This document shows positions 1-4,581 of a stretch of DNA of 6,354 bases, piece by piece (position 1 is the first letter of the stretch; each line of letters begins with the position of its first letter). The DNA is from an uncultured Eubacteriales bacterium (GTDB taxonomy: Bacteria > Bacillota_A > Clostridia > Oscillospirales > Oscillospiraceae): positions 1-6,354 of the forward strand of contig CATJRT010000113.1 of NCBI GenBank assembly GCA_949742895.1. The letters are read 5' to 3'. Below the pieces are notes generated by a model. The model searched no databases. It had not been told where the DNA came from and saw nothing but the letters and a program-made list of their open reading frames with translations. The translations under genes and the position numbers were made by a program.

Positions 1-1
1 C

Positions 2-43
2 CGGGCGCTGCTGGAGGCCATCGAGGGCAAGGCAATTTCATGA
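2..43 (+). CDS. C-terminal end of an upstream gene (partial)
   Basis: An open frame enters from the left edge and ends at the TGA at 41-43. The 13 visible residues are RALLEAIEGKAIS. Codons 2-43 are GC-rich at the third position until the last few, as in the real genes of this window, and a strong hairpin terminator begins 2 nt after the stop, which supports a true gene end. Too little is present to name the product. It converges on the HAD phosphatase gene across the terminator. Confidence 0.6.
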   Translation, partial: RALLEAIEGKAIS

Positions 44-44
44 C

Positions 45-80
45 AAACGCGCCCTCTGGCTATGCCGGAGGGCGCGTTTT
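45..80. terminator. Intrinsic terminator between convergent genes
   Basis: A perfect 12-bp inverted repeat (45-56 with 68-79) encloses an 11-nt loop that can itself extend the stem (T57-G67 wobble, GGC 58-60 with GCC 64-66). The plus strand has TTTT at 77-80; the minus strand has only TTT. It starts 2 nt after the stop of the plus-strand gene fragment and lies 8 nt beyond the stop of the minus-strand HAD gene, so it probably ends both transcripts. The U-tract is short but the stem is very stable. Confidence 0.8.
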
Positions 81-87
81 CTATGCG

Positions 88-762
88 TTATACGTTCAGC
101 CAGCGTTGCAGCCCGGACAGATCCTCCGCGATGTGTACGTGGGGATACGCCGCGAAGGCCTCCCGGGGGGTGGTGCCGTTGAGCACCGCGCAGAAATCGC
201 ATCCCGCCGCCTGAGCCGTGGCGGCGTCGATGGTGGTGTCTCCGCAGAACAGCACCTGCTCCGCCTCCAGGCCCAGCTTATCCAGGGCAAAGTGAAGCCC
301 CTCCGGGTCAGGCTTGGCTCTGGTCACCTCGTCACCCCCCACCACCAGGTCCAGCAGGTGGTCCAGCTTCCGGAAAGCGAAGATATCTCGCAGTGTGACG
401 CCTGGCTTGGTGGACACGATGGCGGTGCACACACCCCAGTCCCTCAGTCCCGCCAGCAGCTCTGCCGCACCGGGAAACAGCAATGTACCCTGAATCATCA
501 TAGTCCGCCCCTCTCCTGTAGCCAGCTTACCCACAGCGAGCTGGAACTGACGGTAAAACTCCTGCCGCCGCCCCTCGTCGGCATCGCCGGACAGGTGGGT
601 GTAGCTGTCGAACAGGGTCAGGCCGATGGTTGGCCGCACCTGCTCCTGTGTGGGCGGTTCCAGCCCCAATGCCTGAAACCCCATCTGATAGCCCCGGACG
701 ATAGCCGGCGTAGAATCCCCCAGCGTATAGTCGAAGTCGAAAAAAATGCCTTGATACCGCAT
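88..762 (-). CDS. HAD-superfamily phosphatase, phosphoglycolate-phosphatase-like
   Basis: A 224-aa cytoplasmic haloacid-dehalogenase-superfamily hydrolase, expected to remove phosphate from a small metabolite through an aspartyl-phosphate intermediate with Mg2+. All four HAD motifs are visible. Motif I is FFDFDYTLGDS (nucleophile D9, general acid D11, T13), motif II is IVSTKPG (S117), motif III is K150 in AKPDPEG, and motif IV is GDTTIDAATAQAAG (D175, D179). Residues about 15-85 form the helical cap expected of subfamily I (Gph/PGMB type), and the length is normal for that group. The start at 762 is set by GGAGG at 770-774, 7 nt upstream. It has its own promoter (796-824) but lies 58 nt downstream of the sigma-like gene, so read-through from that operon is also possible. 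The substrate cannot be read from sequence: phosphoglycolate, a sugar phosphate or a nucleotide are all possible. Confidence 0.9.
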   Translation of the reverse strand: MRYQGIFFDFDYTLGDSTPAIVRGYQMGFQALGLEPPTQEQVRPTIGLTLFDSYTHLSGDADEGRRQEFYRQFQLAVGKLATGEGRTMMIQGTLLFPGAAELLAGLRDWGVCTAIVSTKPGVTLRDIFAFRKLDHLLDLVVGGDEVTRAKPDPEGLHFALDKLGLEAEQVLFCGDTTIDAATAQAAGCDFCAVLNGTTPREAFAAYPHVHIAEDLSGLQRWLNV

Positions 763-795
763 GAAAAAGCCTCCGCTCTCTGTATTGTCGCCAGT

Positions 796-824
796 ATCAT
801 ATCACAAACCGGACCTGGTTTCAA
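796..824 (-). promoter_or_regulatory. Sigma-A-type promoter for the HAD phosphatase gene
   Basis: On the minus strand there is TTGAAA (824-819), a 17-nt spacer, then TATGAT (801-796). Both boxes differ from consensus at one position and the spacing is ideal. The predicted start of transcription lies near 789, giving a leader of about 27 nt that carries the GGAGG ribosome site. The -35 box overlaps the TGA stop codon (823-821) of the upstream sigma-like gene. Confidence 0.65.
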
Positions 825-1138
825 CTCTCCGCCTGCTCCAGCAGGTTGGCCGCGCCATAGCGCAGGCAGCGGTACAGCCGCTGCCGCCCCCTCTTCAGTG
901 TGCGGGACACCGTGGACTTGTTCACACCACACTGCTTGGCGATGGCCTCCATGCTCATGTTCTGTCCATAGTAGAGGATCATATATTCCCGCTGGCGCTG
1001 GGTGATATCCTGGCGCAGGGCGTGGGTAAGGTTCCGTTTCAGCCGGTTAAGCTGGTCCCGGTTGTCCTCCGCCATCAGGTTGGTGTAAACTGCCAGGTCC
1101 ACCATGCCAAAGGTATTGTCGTAAGAAATCGTGCGCAT
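821..1138 (-). CDS. Lone sigma-70 region 4-like helix-turn-helix protein
   Basis: A 105-aa basic DNA-binding protein. Residues about 40-93 match a sigma-70 region 4 fold: the run ITQRQREYMILYYGQNMSM is followed by the helix-turn-helix EAIAKQCGVNKSTVSRTLKRG (about 64-84). There is no region 2, so it cannot melt a promoter by itself in the usual way. It may be a stand-alone transcription regulator or may work together with another factor. Residues 1-35 (MRTISYDNTFGMVDLAVYTN onwards) match no domain I recognise. The ATG at 1138 sits 3 nt after the stop of the 84-aa gene. Its Shine-Dalgarno, a GGAGGAGGAG run at about 1145-1155, lies inside the end of that gene, so translation is probably coupled. 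Proteins of this type are annotated in many Clostridia as sigma-factor-like HTH proteins; the target is unknown. Confidence 0.8.
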   Translation of the reverse strand: MRTISYDNTFGMVDLAVYTNLMAEDNRDQLNRLKRNLTHALRQDITQRQREYMILYYGQNMSMEAIAKQCGVNKSTVSRTLKRGRQRLYRCLRYGAANLLEQAES

Positions 1139-1141
1139 GGG

Positions 1142-1396
1142 TCATCTCCTCCTCCTGTGGTCTGCCGGGGTGCTTCTGGCCTGCCGCCGGGGGGTAAATT
1201 TCTGATAATACCGCCCCAGATATCGGGCCACCGCCCGTGTCTCCCGGTACATGGAGCGCAGGGGCCGCAGCCGCCCTTCCATCTGGCGGGCCTCCTGTTC
1301 GTCCGCCGCCTTACGCGCCCGCTCCAGCTCCGCAATCCGCCCGTGAAGCCGGGCCGCTGTCTGTTCGTATTCCATGGATAGCTCGTATAGTGTCAT
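1142..1396 (-). CDS. Small arginine-rich coiled-coil protein, unknown function
   Basis: An 84-aa protein with no domain I recognise. Residues about 1-60 are predicted to be mostly helical with heptad-like spacing of hydrophobics (LYELSMEYEQTAARLHGRIA, then ELERARKAADEQEARQM), consistent with a coiled coil. The C-terminus is strongly basic and ends in four arginines. It overlaps the preceding zinc-protein gene by 4 bp (ATGA: start 1396-1394, stop 1395-1393). It precedes the sigma-like gene by 3 nt. The sandwich between two likely regulatory proteins and the tight coupling argue for a real gene in a three-protein unit; a role as partner of the region 4 protein is inference only. Confidence 0.7.
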   Translation of the reverse strand: MTLYELSMEYEQTAARLHGRIAELERARKAADEQEARQMEGRLRPLRSMYRETRAVARYLGRYYQKFTPRRQARSTPADHRRRR

Positions 1397-1554
1397 TGCT
1401 CTTTGTTTTCTCCGCGACCGCTCACCCGTCTACGCCGGTGGGCGAAGTAGCTTCGGGCATAGCGGGCCAAGCAGTCCTCGCAGACCGCCCGCCCGTCCAA
1501 TTCAAAATAGGGGTCTCCGGGATACAGCTCCTCTGTGCACAAAGCGCAGGCCAT
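1393..1554 (-). CDS. Small four-cysteine zinc-binding protein
   Basis: A 53-aa protein with two CxxC knuckles, C3-x2-C6 and C25-x2-C28, 18 residues apart, a treble-clef or zinc-ribbon-like arrangement expected to hold one zinc ion. Between them is a short beta-rich segment (LYPGDPYFELDGRAV), and the tail is basic (HRRRRVSGRG). The same frame is open upstream to a GTG at 1695, but that extension reads through the promoter region and looks non-coding. ATG 1554 is the only ATG, GTG or TTG codon between that GTG and the first cysteine. The ribosome site is unclear: GGGGAG abuts the ATG and GGGG lies further upstream. It is the first gene of the minus-strand operon and overlaps the next gene by 4 bp. 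No good minus-strand promoter was found; a weak TGACTC-N18-ATTATA overlaps the tRNA promoter on the other strand. Function unknown. Confidence 0.65.
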   Translation of the reverse strand: MACALCTEELYPGDPYFELDGRAVCEDCLARYARSYFAHRRRRVSGRGENKEQ

Positions 1555-1641
1555 CTCCCCGGCCCCGGTCTGATCCCATCCTGCCGTCGCAGTCCTTCCT
1601 TTCCTCTTCGTTTTTTGTTTTTCGTTTTTTTCAGAAAACTG

Positions 1642-1670
1642 TTGACAAGTCCTCCTCCTGCTGCTATAAT
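1642..1670 (+). promoter_or_regulatory. Perfect consensus promoter of the tRNA operon
   Basis: TTGACA at 1642-1647, a 17-nt spacer and TATAAT at 1665-1670 match the sigma-A consensus at every position. Transcription should start near 1677, about 25 nt before tRNA-Thr. A T-rich tract at 1612-1634 immediately upstream may act as an UP element. Promoters this strong are usual for stable RNA genes. Confidence 0.92.
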
Positions 1671-1701
1671 GATCATCGTTGCAAACGGGAGTCACTTCTG
1701 T

Positions 1702-1777
1702 GCTGGTGTAGCTCAGCTGGTAGAGCAGCTGATTTGTAATCAGCAGGTCGGGGGTTCGAATCCGTCCACCAGCTCCA
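1702..1777 (+). tRNA. tRNA-Thr (anticodon TGT)
   Basis: A 76-nt tRNA with encoded CCA (1775-1777). The acceptor GCTGGTG (1702-1708) pairs fully with CACCAGC (1767-1773). The D arm has GCTC/GAGC. The anticodon stem GCTGA/TCAGC (1728-1732/1740-1744) holds the loop TTTGTAA with anticodon TGT at 1735-1737. The T arm carries the TTCGAAT loop (1755-1761). Its stem GGGGG/CCGTC has one G-G mismatch (1752-1764) beside a G-T wobble, which is unusual but leaves the fold intact. The discriminator is T1774. It is the first gene of a two-tRNA operon, 23 nt before tRNA-Tyr. Confidence 0.97.
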
Positions 1778-1800
1778 CCTTTTTCCCGTTAATTAAATAT

Positions 1801-1885
1801 GGAGGAGTACCCAAGTGGCCAAAGGGGACAGACTGTAAATCTGCTGGCTTTGCCTTCGATGGTTCGAATCCATCCTCCTCCACCA
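1801..1885 (+). tRNA. tRNA-Tyr (anticodon GTA)
   Basis: An 85-nt class II tRNA with a long variable arm and encoded CCA (1883-1885). The acceptor GGAGGAG (1801-1807) pairs with CTCCTCC (1875-1881); the discriminator is A1882. The anticodon loop CTGTAAA places GTA at 1835-1837. The stem ACAGA/TCTGC has an A-C mismatch at its outer pair (1828-1844). The T arm is GATGG-TTCGAAT-CCATC (1858-1874). It is co-transcribed with tRNA-Thr and followed at once by an intrinsic terminator. Nineteen bases of its 3' end recur at 2003-2021. Confidence 0.97.
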
Positions 1886-1886
1886 G

Positions 1887-1921
1887 AAAATGAGTGATCC
1901 CTAAGGGATTGCTCATTTTTT
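1887..1921 (+). terminator. Intrinsic terminator of the tRNA operon
   Basis: A 15-bp stem (1887-1901 with 1905-1919, including two G-T wobbles) with a TAA triloop, ending in TTTTTT at 1916-1921. It begins 1 nt after the CCA end of tRNA-Tyr, so it should both end transcription and leave little trailer. Confidence 0.88.
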
Positions 1922-1927
1922 ATCTGC

Positions 1928-2013
1928 GGATGGATTCAAAAGGCGGCTCTTGGCGGGGGGCCAGTGGCGTTCCGCAACCGCCGTGACTCTTCCTCAGAAA
2001 AGCGAATCCATCC
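1928..2013. repeat. 86-bp unit bounded by 10-bp inverted repeats
   Basis: GGATGGATTC (1928-1937) and its exact reverse complement GAATCCATCC (2004-2013) bound a 66-bp interior, which has a further nested pair GGCGG/CCGCC. The right arm is part of the duplicated tRNA-Tyr end; the left arm is the same sequence inverted. The RNA or single-stranded DNA could fold into a long imperfect hairpin. Whether this is a miniature transposable element or tRNA debris cannot be decided here. Confidence 0.5.
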
Positions 2014-2021
2014 TCCTCCAC
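2003..2021 (+). repeat. Direct repeat of the tRNA-Tyr 3' end
   Basis: CGAATCCATCCTCCTCCAC is identical to 1865-1883, that is, from the T loop through the acceptor strand to the first C of CCA in tRNA-Tyr. The copies are 138 bp apart. The match stops just before the end of CCA (next base A instead of C). A duplicated tRNA 3' end is the usual footprint of tyrosine-recombinase integration (attL/attR); a decayed second tRNA-Tyr gene is the alternative. No integrase or other element gene lies between the copies. Confidence 0.6.
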
Positions 2022-2022
2022 A

Positions 2023-2068
2023 TCACCGCAAGCTATGTATTGCTTTGTGGTGACTTTTTTAAGTCACC
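2023..2068 (+). other. Two overlapping, mutually exclusive hairpins
   Basis: Hairpin A pairs 2023-2032 with 2044-2053 (10 bp including two G-T wobbles, 11-nt loop). Hairpin B pairs GGTGACTT (2049-2056) with AAGTCACC (2061-2068) around a TTTT loop. Both use the same GGTGA at 2049-2053, flanked on each side by TCACC, so only one can form at a time. This is the geometry of a conformational switch, but no gene follows closely and hairpin B has no U-tract after it. Confidence 0.45.
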
Positions 2069-2260
2069 GTTCGCTCATTCCGCTGCGGCTCCTCTCCCTA
2101 CAAAAGCTGAAGGACACTTTCGCGGGGGCACGTTTTGGCAAGCTTTATTTCACTTGCACCTTCTTCATAAACTACACCCCTATGTACGTTTCTACAATAT
2201 TACCATCTCCATTCAAACGTTCTAATTTAGAACTTTTGTTTCATTACGGTTATTACCTTA

Positions 2261-2296
2261 CCACCTTCACTTTTAGAAGTCAAGGTATGAAGGTGG
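2261..2296 (+). other. 9-bp stem hairpin in the AT-rich island
   Basis: CCACCTTCA (2261-2269) is complementary to TGAAGGTGG (2288-2296) around an 18-nt loop, with a competing pairing of TACCTT (2254-2259) and AAGGTA (2282-2287). The T-rich run downstream (TTTATTTATAG, then TTTTTT at 2311-2316) is too far for a classical terminator. Role unknown. Confidence 0.35.
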
Positions 2297-2409
2297 ATTT
2301 ATTTATAGTATTTTTTGGAAAAAGCCCGTAAAATAGGACTCTTTTCCCTGGGCGTTGCATGTCCGCCGCCGCAAAAACTCGATTTGCCGCTGATTTGCGG
2401 CGGCAGGGG

Positions 2410-2439
2410 TTGACGGCGGCGGTTTGGGGGGAGTATAAT
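2410..2439 (+). promoter_or_regulatory. Promoter of the alpha/beta hydrolase gene, with GC-rich repeats
   Basis: TTGACG at 2410-2415, an 18-nt spacer and a perfect TATAAT at 2434-2439 give a start of transcription near 2446 and a leader of about 29 nt. GCGGCGGC lies just upstream (2397-2404) and ACGGCGGCGG overlaps the -35 box (2413-2422). Both can pair with the CCGCCGCCGC block at 2363-2372. These repeats could be operator half-sites or a cruciform; no known regulator motif is recognised. Confidence 0.7.
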
Positions 2440-2474
2440 CCGGGTGTGCTATCAAGAACTTTCAGGAGGACGTC

Positions 2475-3440
2475 ATGAAAAAACGAACGACATTCGGACT
2501 GCTGGGCCTGGCTGCGGCAGGCGCAGGAGCGGCGGGCGGCCTGACCGCCATAGGCAATTACCTTTATAGCCGGGTCATGATTCCCCAGCGCCGGGACCCC
2601 GATGCGGAGGATGGTAACCCGGTCCAGTCCCCGGGCCGGATGTGGGCCCGTCAGGGGGACGGCTTTCGGGAGGCCACCATCCAAGCGGCGGACGGGCTGA
2701 TCCTGTGGGCGGCGCTGGCCCCGGGCCAGTCGGACTGCCACCGCTGGGCCATCTGCGTTCACGGCTATCATGACACCTTTGAATCCATGGGCGCCATCGC
2801 CCGGCAGTACTGGCAAGCGGGCTGGAACGTGCTCATGCCCGACCAGCGGGGCCACGGCAAAAGCGAGGGAACCTATGTAGGTTGGGGCTATGACGAGCGG
2901 CTGGACCTGCTGGGTTGGGTAAACTACGTCCTCCGGCGGGATCCGGAGGCGGAAATCTTGCTCCATGGCGTGTCTATGGGCGCAGCGGCGGTGCTGATGG
3001 CCTCCGGCGGCGCTTTCCCCCGGCAGGTAAAGGCCGCAGTCTCTGACTGCTCCTATACTACCATCGAAGCGGAGATGCGCCATGTACTCAGCACCCGCCG
3101 CCGGGAGCTGGCCCCCGGTGCCCTGCCCCTTCCAGCGGGCATCCTGTTCTCCTCCCTGCGCAAAACCGTTTTGCGCCGTGCGGGCTACGACCTGCGGGAG
3201 GCTGCGCCGGTGGAGGCGGTGGCTCACTCCAAGACTCCCACTCTGTTTATCCACGGCGTAGAGGACGATTTTGTCCCCGCCGCCATGATGAGCAAGCTGT
3301 ACCAGGCCGCCTGCTGTCCCAAGAGCTTTCTGTGGATGCCAGGGGCGGGCCACGCAGAGGCAGTGGGCGCCGACCCGGACCTGTATTGGACCTCTGTGTC
3401 CACCTTCCTCCAGGACTATTTCCCCGGCGTTGAGCTGTAA
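2475..3440 (+). CDS. Membrane-anchored alpha/beta hydrolase (serine hydrolase)
   Basis: A 321-aa alpha/beta hydrolase with a basic N-terminus (MKKR) and a hydrophobic Ala/Gly-rich segment at about 7-32. This looks like an uncleaved signal anchor that would place the catalytic domain outside the membrane. The fold markers are in order: an oxyanion strand with HGYHDT (H96-T101), DQRGHGKSEG (123-132), the nucleophile elbow HGVSMGA (S167), the acid HGVEDDFVP (D264), and the catalytic histidine GAGH (H293). This pattern matches the BAAT/YfhR/YqkD-like and prolyl-oligopeptidase-related hydrolases common in Firmicutes, usually predicted esterases or lipases. The start is fixed by AGGAGG at 2464-2469, 5 nt upstream. 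It is a single-gene transcript with its own promoter and terminator. The substrate cannot be predicted. Confidence 0.92.
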   Translation: MKKRTTFGLLGLAAAGAGAAGGLTAIGNYLYSRVMIPQRRDPDAEDGNPVQSPGRMWARQGDGFREATIQAADGLILWAALAPGQSDCHRWAICVHGYHDTFESMGAIARQYWQAGWNVLMPDQRGHGKSEGTYVGWGYDERLDLLGWVNYVLRRDPEAEILLHGVSMGAAAVLMASGGAFPRQVKAAVSDCSYTTIEAEMRHVLSTRRRELAPGALPLPAGILFSSLRKTVLRRAGYDLREAAPVEAVAHSKTPTLFIHGVEDDFVPAAMMSKLYQAACCPKSFLWMPGAGHAEAVGADPDLYWTSVSTFLQDYFPGVEL

Positions 3441-3441
3441 C

Positions 3442-3474
3442 AAAAACCCCGCAGTCGCTGACTGCGGGGTTTTT
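3442..3474. terminator. Bidirectional intrinsic terminator
   Basis: A perfect 15-bp stem (3442-3456 with 3460-3474) with a GCT triloop, A5 on one side and T5 on the other. It has a U-tract in both directions. It starts 1 nt after the hydrolase stop codon and ends 3 nt before the last codon of the convergent DUF3021 gene, so it serves both operons. Confidence 0.95.
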
Positions 3475-3477
3475 CTC

Positions 3478-3924
3478 CTATTTTTCCTCCCTACCCCTCC
3501 GCCGGTACCAGTCCAGCCGGTCATTGTACTTCCGCCCGGATAGGTGGTAATAGAGCTCAATGCCTGCCGTGATAAACAGGAAAATCACGAGGAAGATGAC
3601 TACAAACGACACCCAGGCTCCGATGTCTTCTGTGGGAAACCAGCCGAAGCCCACAGCAAAAGCGGTGAGCACCACAAAAAACGGAACGGCAAACACCACC
3701 ATGCGCCAGCCGTAGGCCAGCTTCTTGAACAGCAGGTCGGAAAAAGCGACCACCTGCATCATCCCTGCCGCTAAGCTCACCAGCAGCAGGGAAAGCAGGG
3801 TAGGCAAAGGAGCCGACTCCTGCTGGTACATGAACAGAAAAAATAGATAGAAACACATGGTGGCAGTATAAATCAATGCGGCCCTCTCCTTGACAACAAT
3901 AACCACCTGGAAAAACTTTTTCAT
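3478..3924 (-). CDS. DUF3021-type four-helix membrane protein
   Basis: A 148-aa integral membrane protein with four predicted helices (about 16-33, 41-62, 74-94, 102-122), a lysine-rich N-terminus and a strongly charged cytoplasmic tail (GRKYNDRLDWYRRRGREEK). Size, topology and position directly after a stand-alone LytTR gene match the DUF3021 family. Known LytTR regulatory systems such as HdrRM and BrsRM of Streptococcus mutans pair a LytTR activator with a membrane protein that antagonises it, so by inference this protein may hold or inhibit the partner encoded upstream. The ATG at 3924 follows AAAGGAG by 9 nt and lies 15 nt after the LytTR stop, so the two are one operon. The gene ends at the shared terminator. 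Assignment rests on pattern and context, since DUF3021 has few invariant residues. Confidence 0.8.
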   Translation of the reverse strand: MKKFFQVVIVVKERAALIYTATMCFYLFFLFMYQQESAPLPTLLSLLLVSLAAGMMQVVAFSDLLFKKLAYGWRMVVFAVPFFVVLTAFAVGFGWFPTEDIGAWVSFVVIFLVIFLFITAGIELYYHLSGRKYNDRLDWYRRRGREEK

Positions 3925-3939
3925 CTCACAACACTCCTT

Positions 3940-4377
3940 TCAAAGCTCCAATTTTTTCTTGATTGCAGGGACGTACTGGCGGTTGGCCACCACCACCTCG
4001 CCGTTAGACATGGTCAGCCGCAGCCGCCCGCCGAAGTCGGGACGCAGGGACTTCACCTGCCCAAAGTTCACGATGGCCGACTTACTCACCCGGACGAAAT
4101 CCCGCGGAGCGAGCTGCTCCTCCAGCTCGTACAGCCGCAGGCGGCTCTCATACACACCGCCGGCGGTGTAAAGAAAGGTCCCCCGGTCCACCGTGTCGAT
4201 ATACAGTATGTCATTCTCTTCCAAAATGCAGGTCTGACCGTCCCGTTCCCCGGTGAGCCGGGCCGTGGACAGGCGCAGCAGCTCCACCAGCCGGGCGGTC
4301 TGAACGTCCATCCGGCGGCAACGGATGATCACCTCCGTCTGCTCCAGCTCTGGCCGTTCCTCCACGGTCACTTTCAT
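3940..4377 (-). CDS. Stand-alone LytTR-family transcription regulator
   Basis: A 145-aa DNA-binding protein. The C-terminal half (about 45-143) is a LytTR domain, seen in the run FVRVSKSAIVNFGQVKSL (94-111), the GGRLRLTMSNGEVVVANRQY segment (116-135), and the terminal VPAIKKKLEL. LytTR domains bind direct repeats in promoter DNA through beta-strand loops. There is no receiver domain; residues 1-45 form a short helical N-terminal extension typical of LytTR proteins paired with DUF3021. I chose ATG 4377 because AAAGGAG (4392-4386) lies 8 nt upstream; the longer frame from GTG 4386 would overlap that ribosome site. It is the first gene of the operon with the DUF3021 protein, and autoregulation is likely by analogy with other such systems. 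The gene is divergent from the ECF sigma factor gene. Confidence 0.9.
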   Translation of the reverse strand: MKVTVEERPELEQTEVIIRCRRMDVQTARLVELLRLSTARLTGERDGQTCILEENDILYIDTVDRGTFLYTAGGVYESRLRLYELEEQLAPRDFVRVSKSAIVNFGQVKSLRPDFGGRLRLTMSNGEVVVANRQYVPAIKKKLEL

Positions 4378-4481
4378 GGGCAACACTCCTTTCTGCGCCG
4401 TCGCAAGCTGCCCCGCTGCGTTTGCGGGGCCCCCTCTTCACAAGCTCCATATCTTCGCTTCAGCCTTTCGGTCGCACACTC

Positions 4482-4510
4482 AGGATACACACTCCCGCCG
4501 TCCTTGGCAA
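4482..4510 (-). promoter_or_regulatory. Candidate promoter of the LytTR-DUF3021 operon
   Basis: On the minus strand there is TTGCCA (4510-4505), a 17-nt spacer and TATCCT (4487-4482). Each box has two mismatches to consensus and the spacing is ideal. The start would be near 4475, giving a leader of about 98 nt containing the 4410-4430 hairpin. It is the best match found on this strand in the divergent region but is not compelling by itself. Confidence 0.4.
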
Positions 4511-4581
4511 GGGGGCCGTGCGCAACCTGCTGGATGGATACCCCAAGCTGCAAAATCCCGCTTCCTTTCTCTGCGGCGGTG

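Larger units (their letters stand above)
1922..2409. other. Gene-free region with repeats and hairpins, partly AT-rich
   Basis: I find no credible gene here. Plus-strand open frames of about 90-98 codons exist (1950-2225, 2035-2331), but they lack ribosome sites, cross several hairpins and have unlikely composition. The first third is GC-rich and carries the tRNA-Tyr 3' end repeats (listed separately). Positions 2161-2340 are about 32% GC (58 of 180 bases), against roughly 60% in the flanking genes. This part includes small hairpins: GCAAG/CTTGC (2138-2142/2153-2157), GTTCTA/TAGAAC (2219-2224/2228-2233, followed by TTTTG), and CCACCTTCA/TGAAGGTGG (2261-2269/2288-2296). It may be a mobile-element scar or an intergenic repeat. 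Confidence 0.6.

Noticed and set aside
40..1005. 321-codon plus-strand frame over the HAD and sigma-like genes
   Set aside because: It runs through a terminator and antisense to two genes with intact catalytic or HTH motifs. Its translation has no domain.
1601..1634. T-rich run upstream of the tRNA promoter as a terminator
   Set aside because: No stem precedes the T tracts on the plus strand. An UP element or simply AT-rich promoter DNA is more likely.
1237..1893. Plus-strand frame reading through both tRNA genes
   Set aside because: Its C-terminal part is simply translated tRNA sequence and its N-terminal part is antisense to the zinc and coiled-coil genes.
1950..2331. Plus-strand frames of 91 and 98 codons after the tRNA operon
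   Set aside because: They have no ribosome sites, span hairpins and the tRNA repeat, and have a composition unlike the real genes.
2280..3560. 426-codon minus-strand open frame across the hydrolase gene
   Set aside because: It is the antisense shadow of the alpha/beta hydrolase, crosses its promoter and terminator, and has no recognisable domain or ribosome site.
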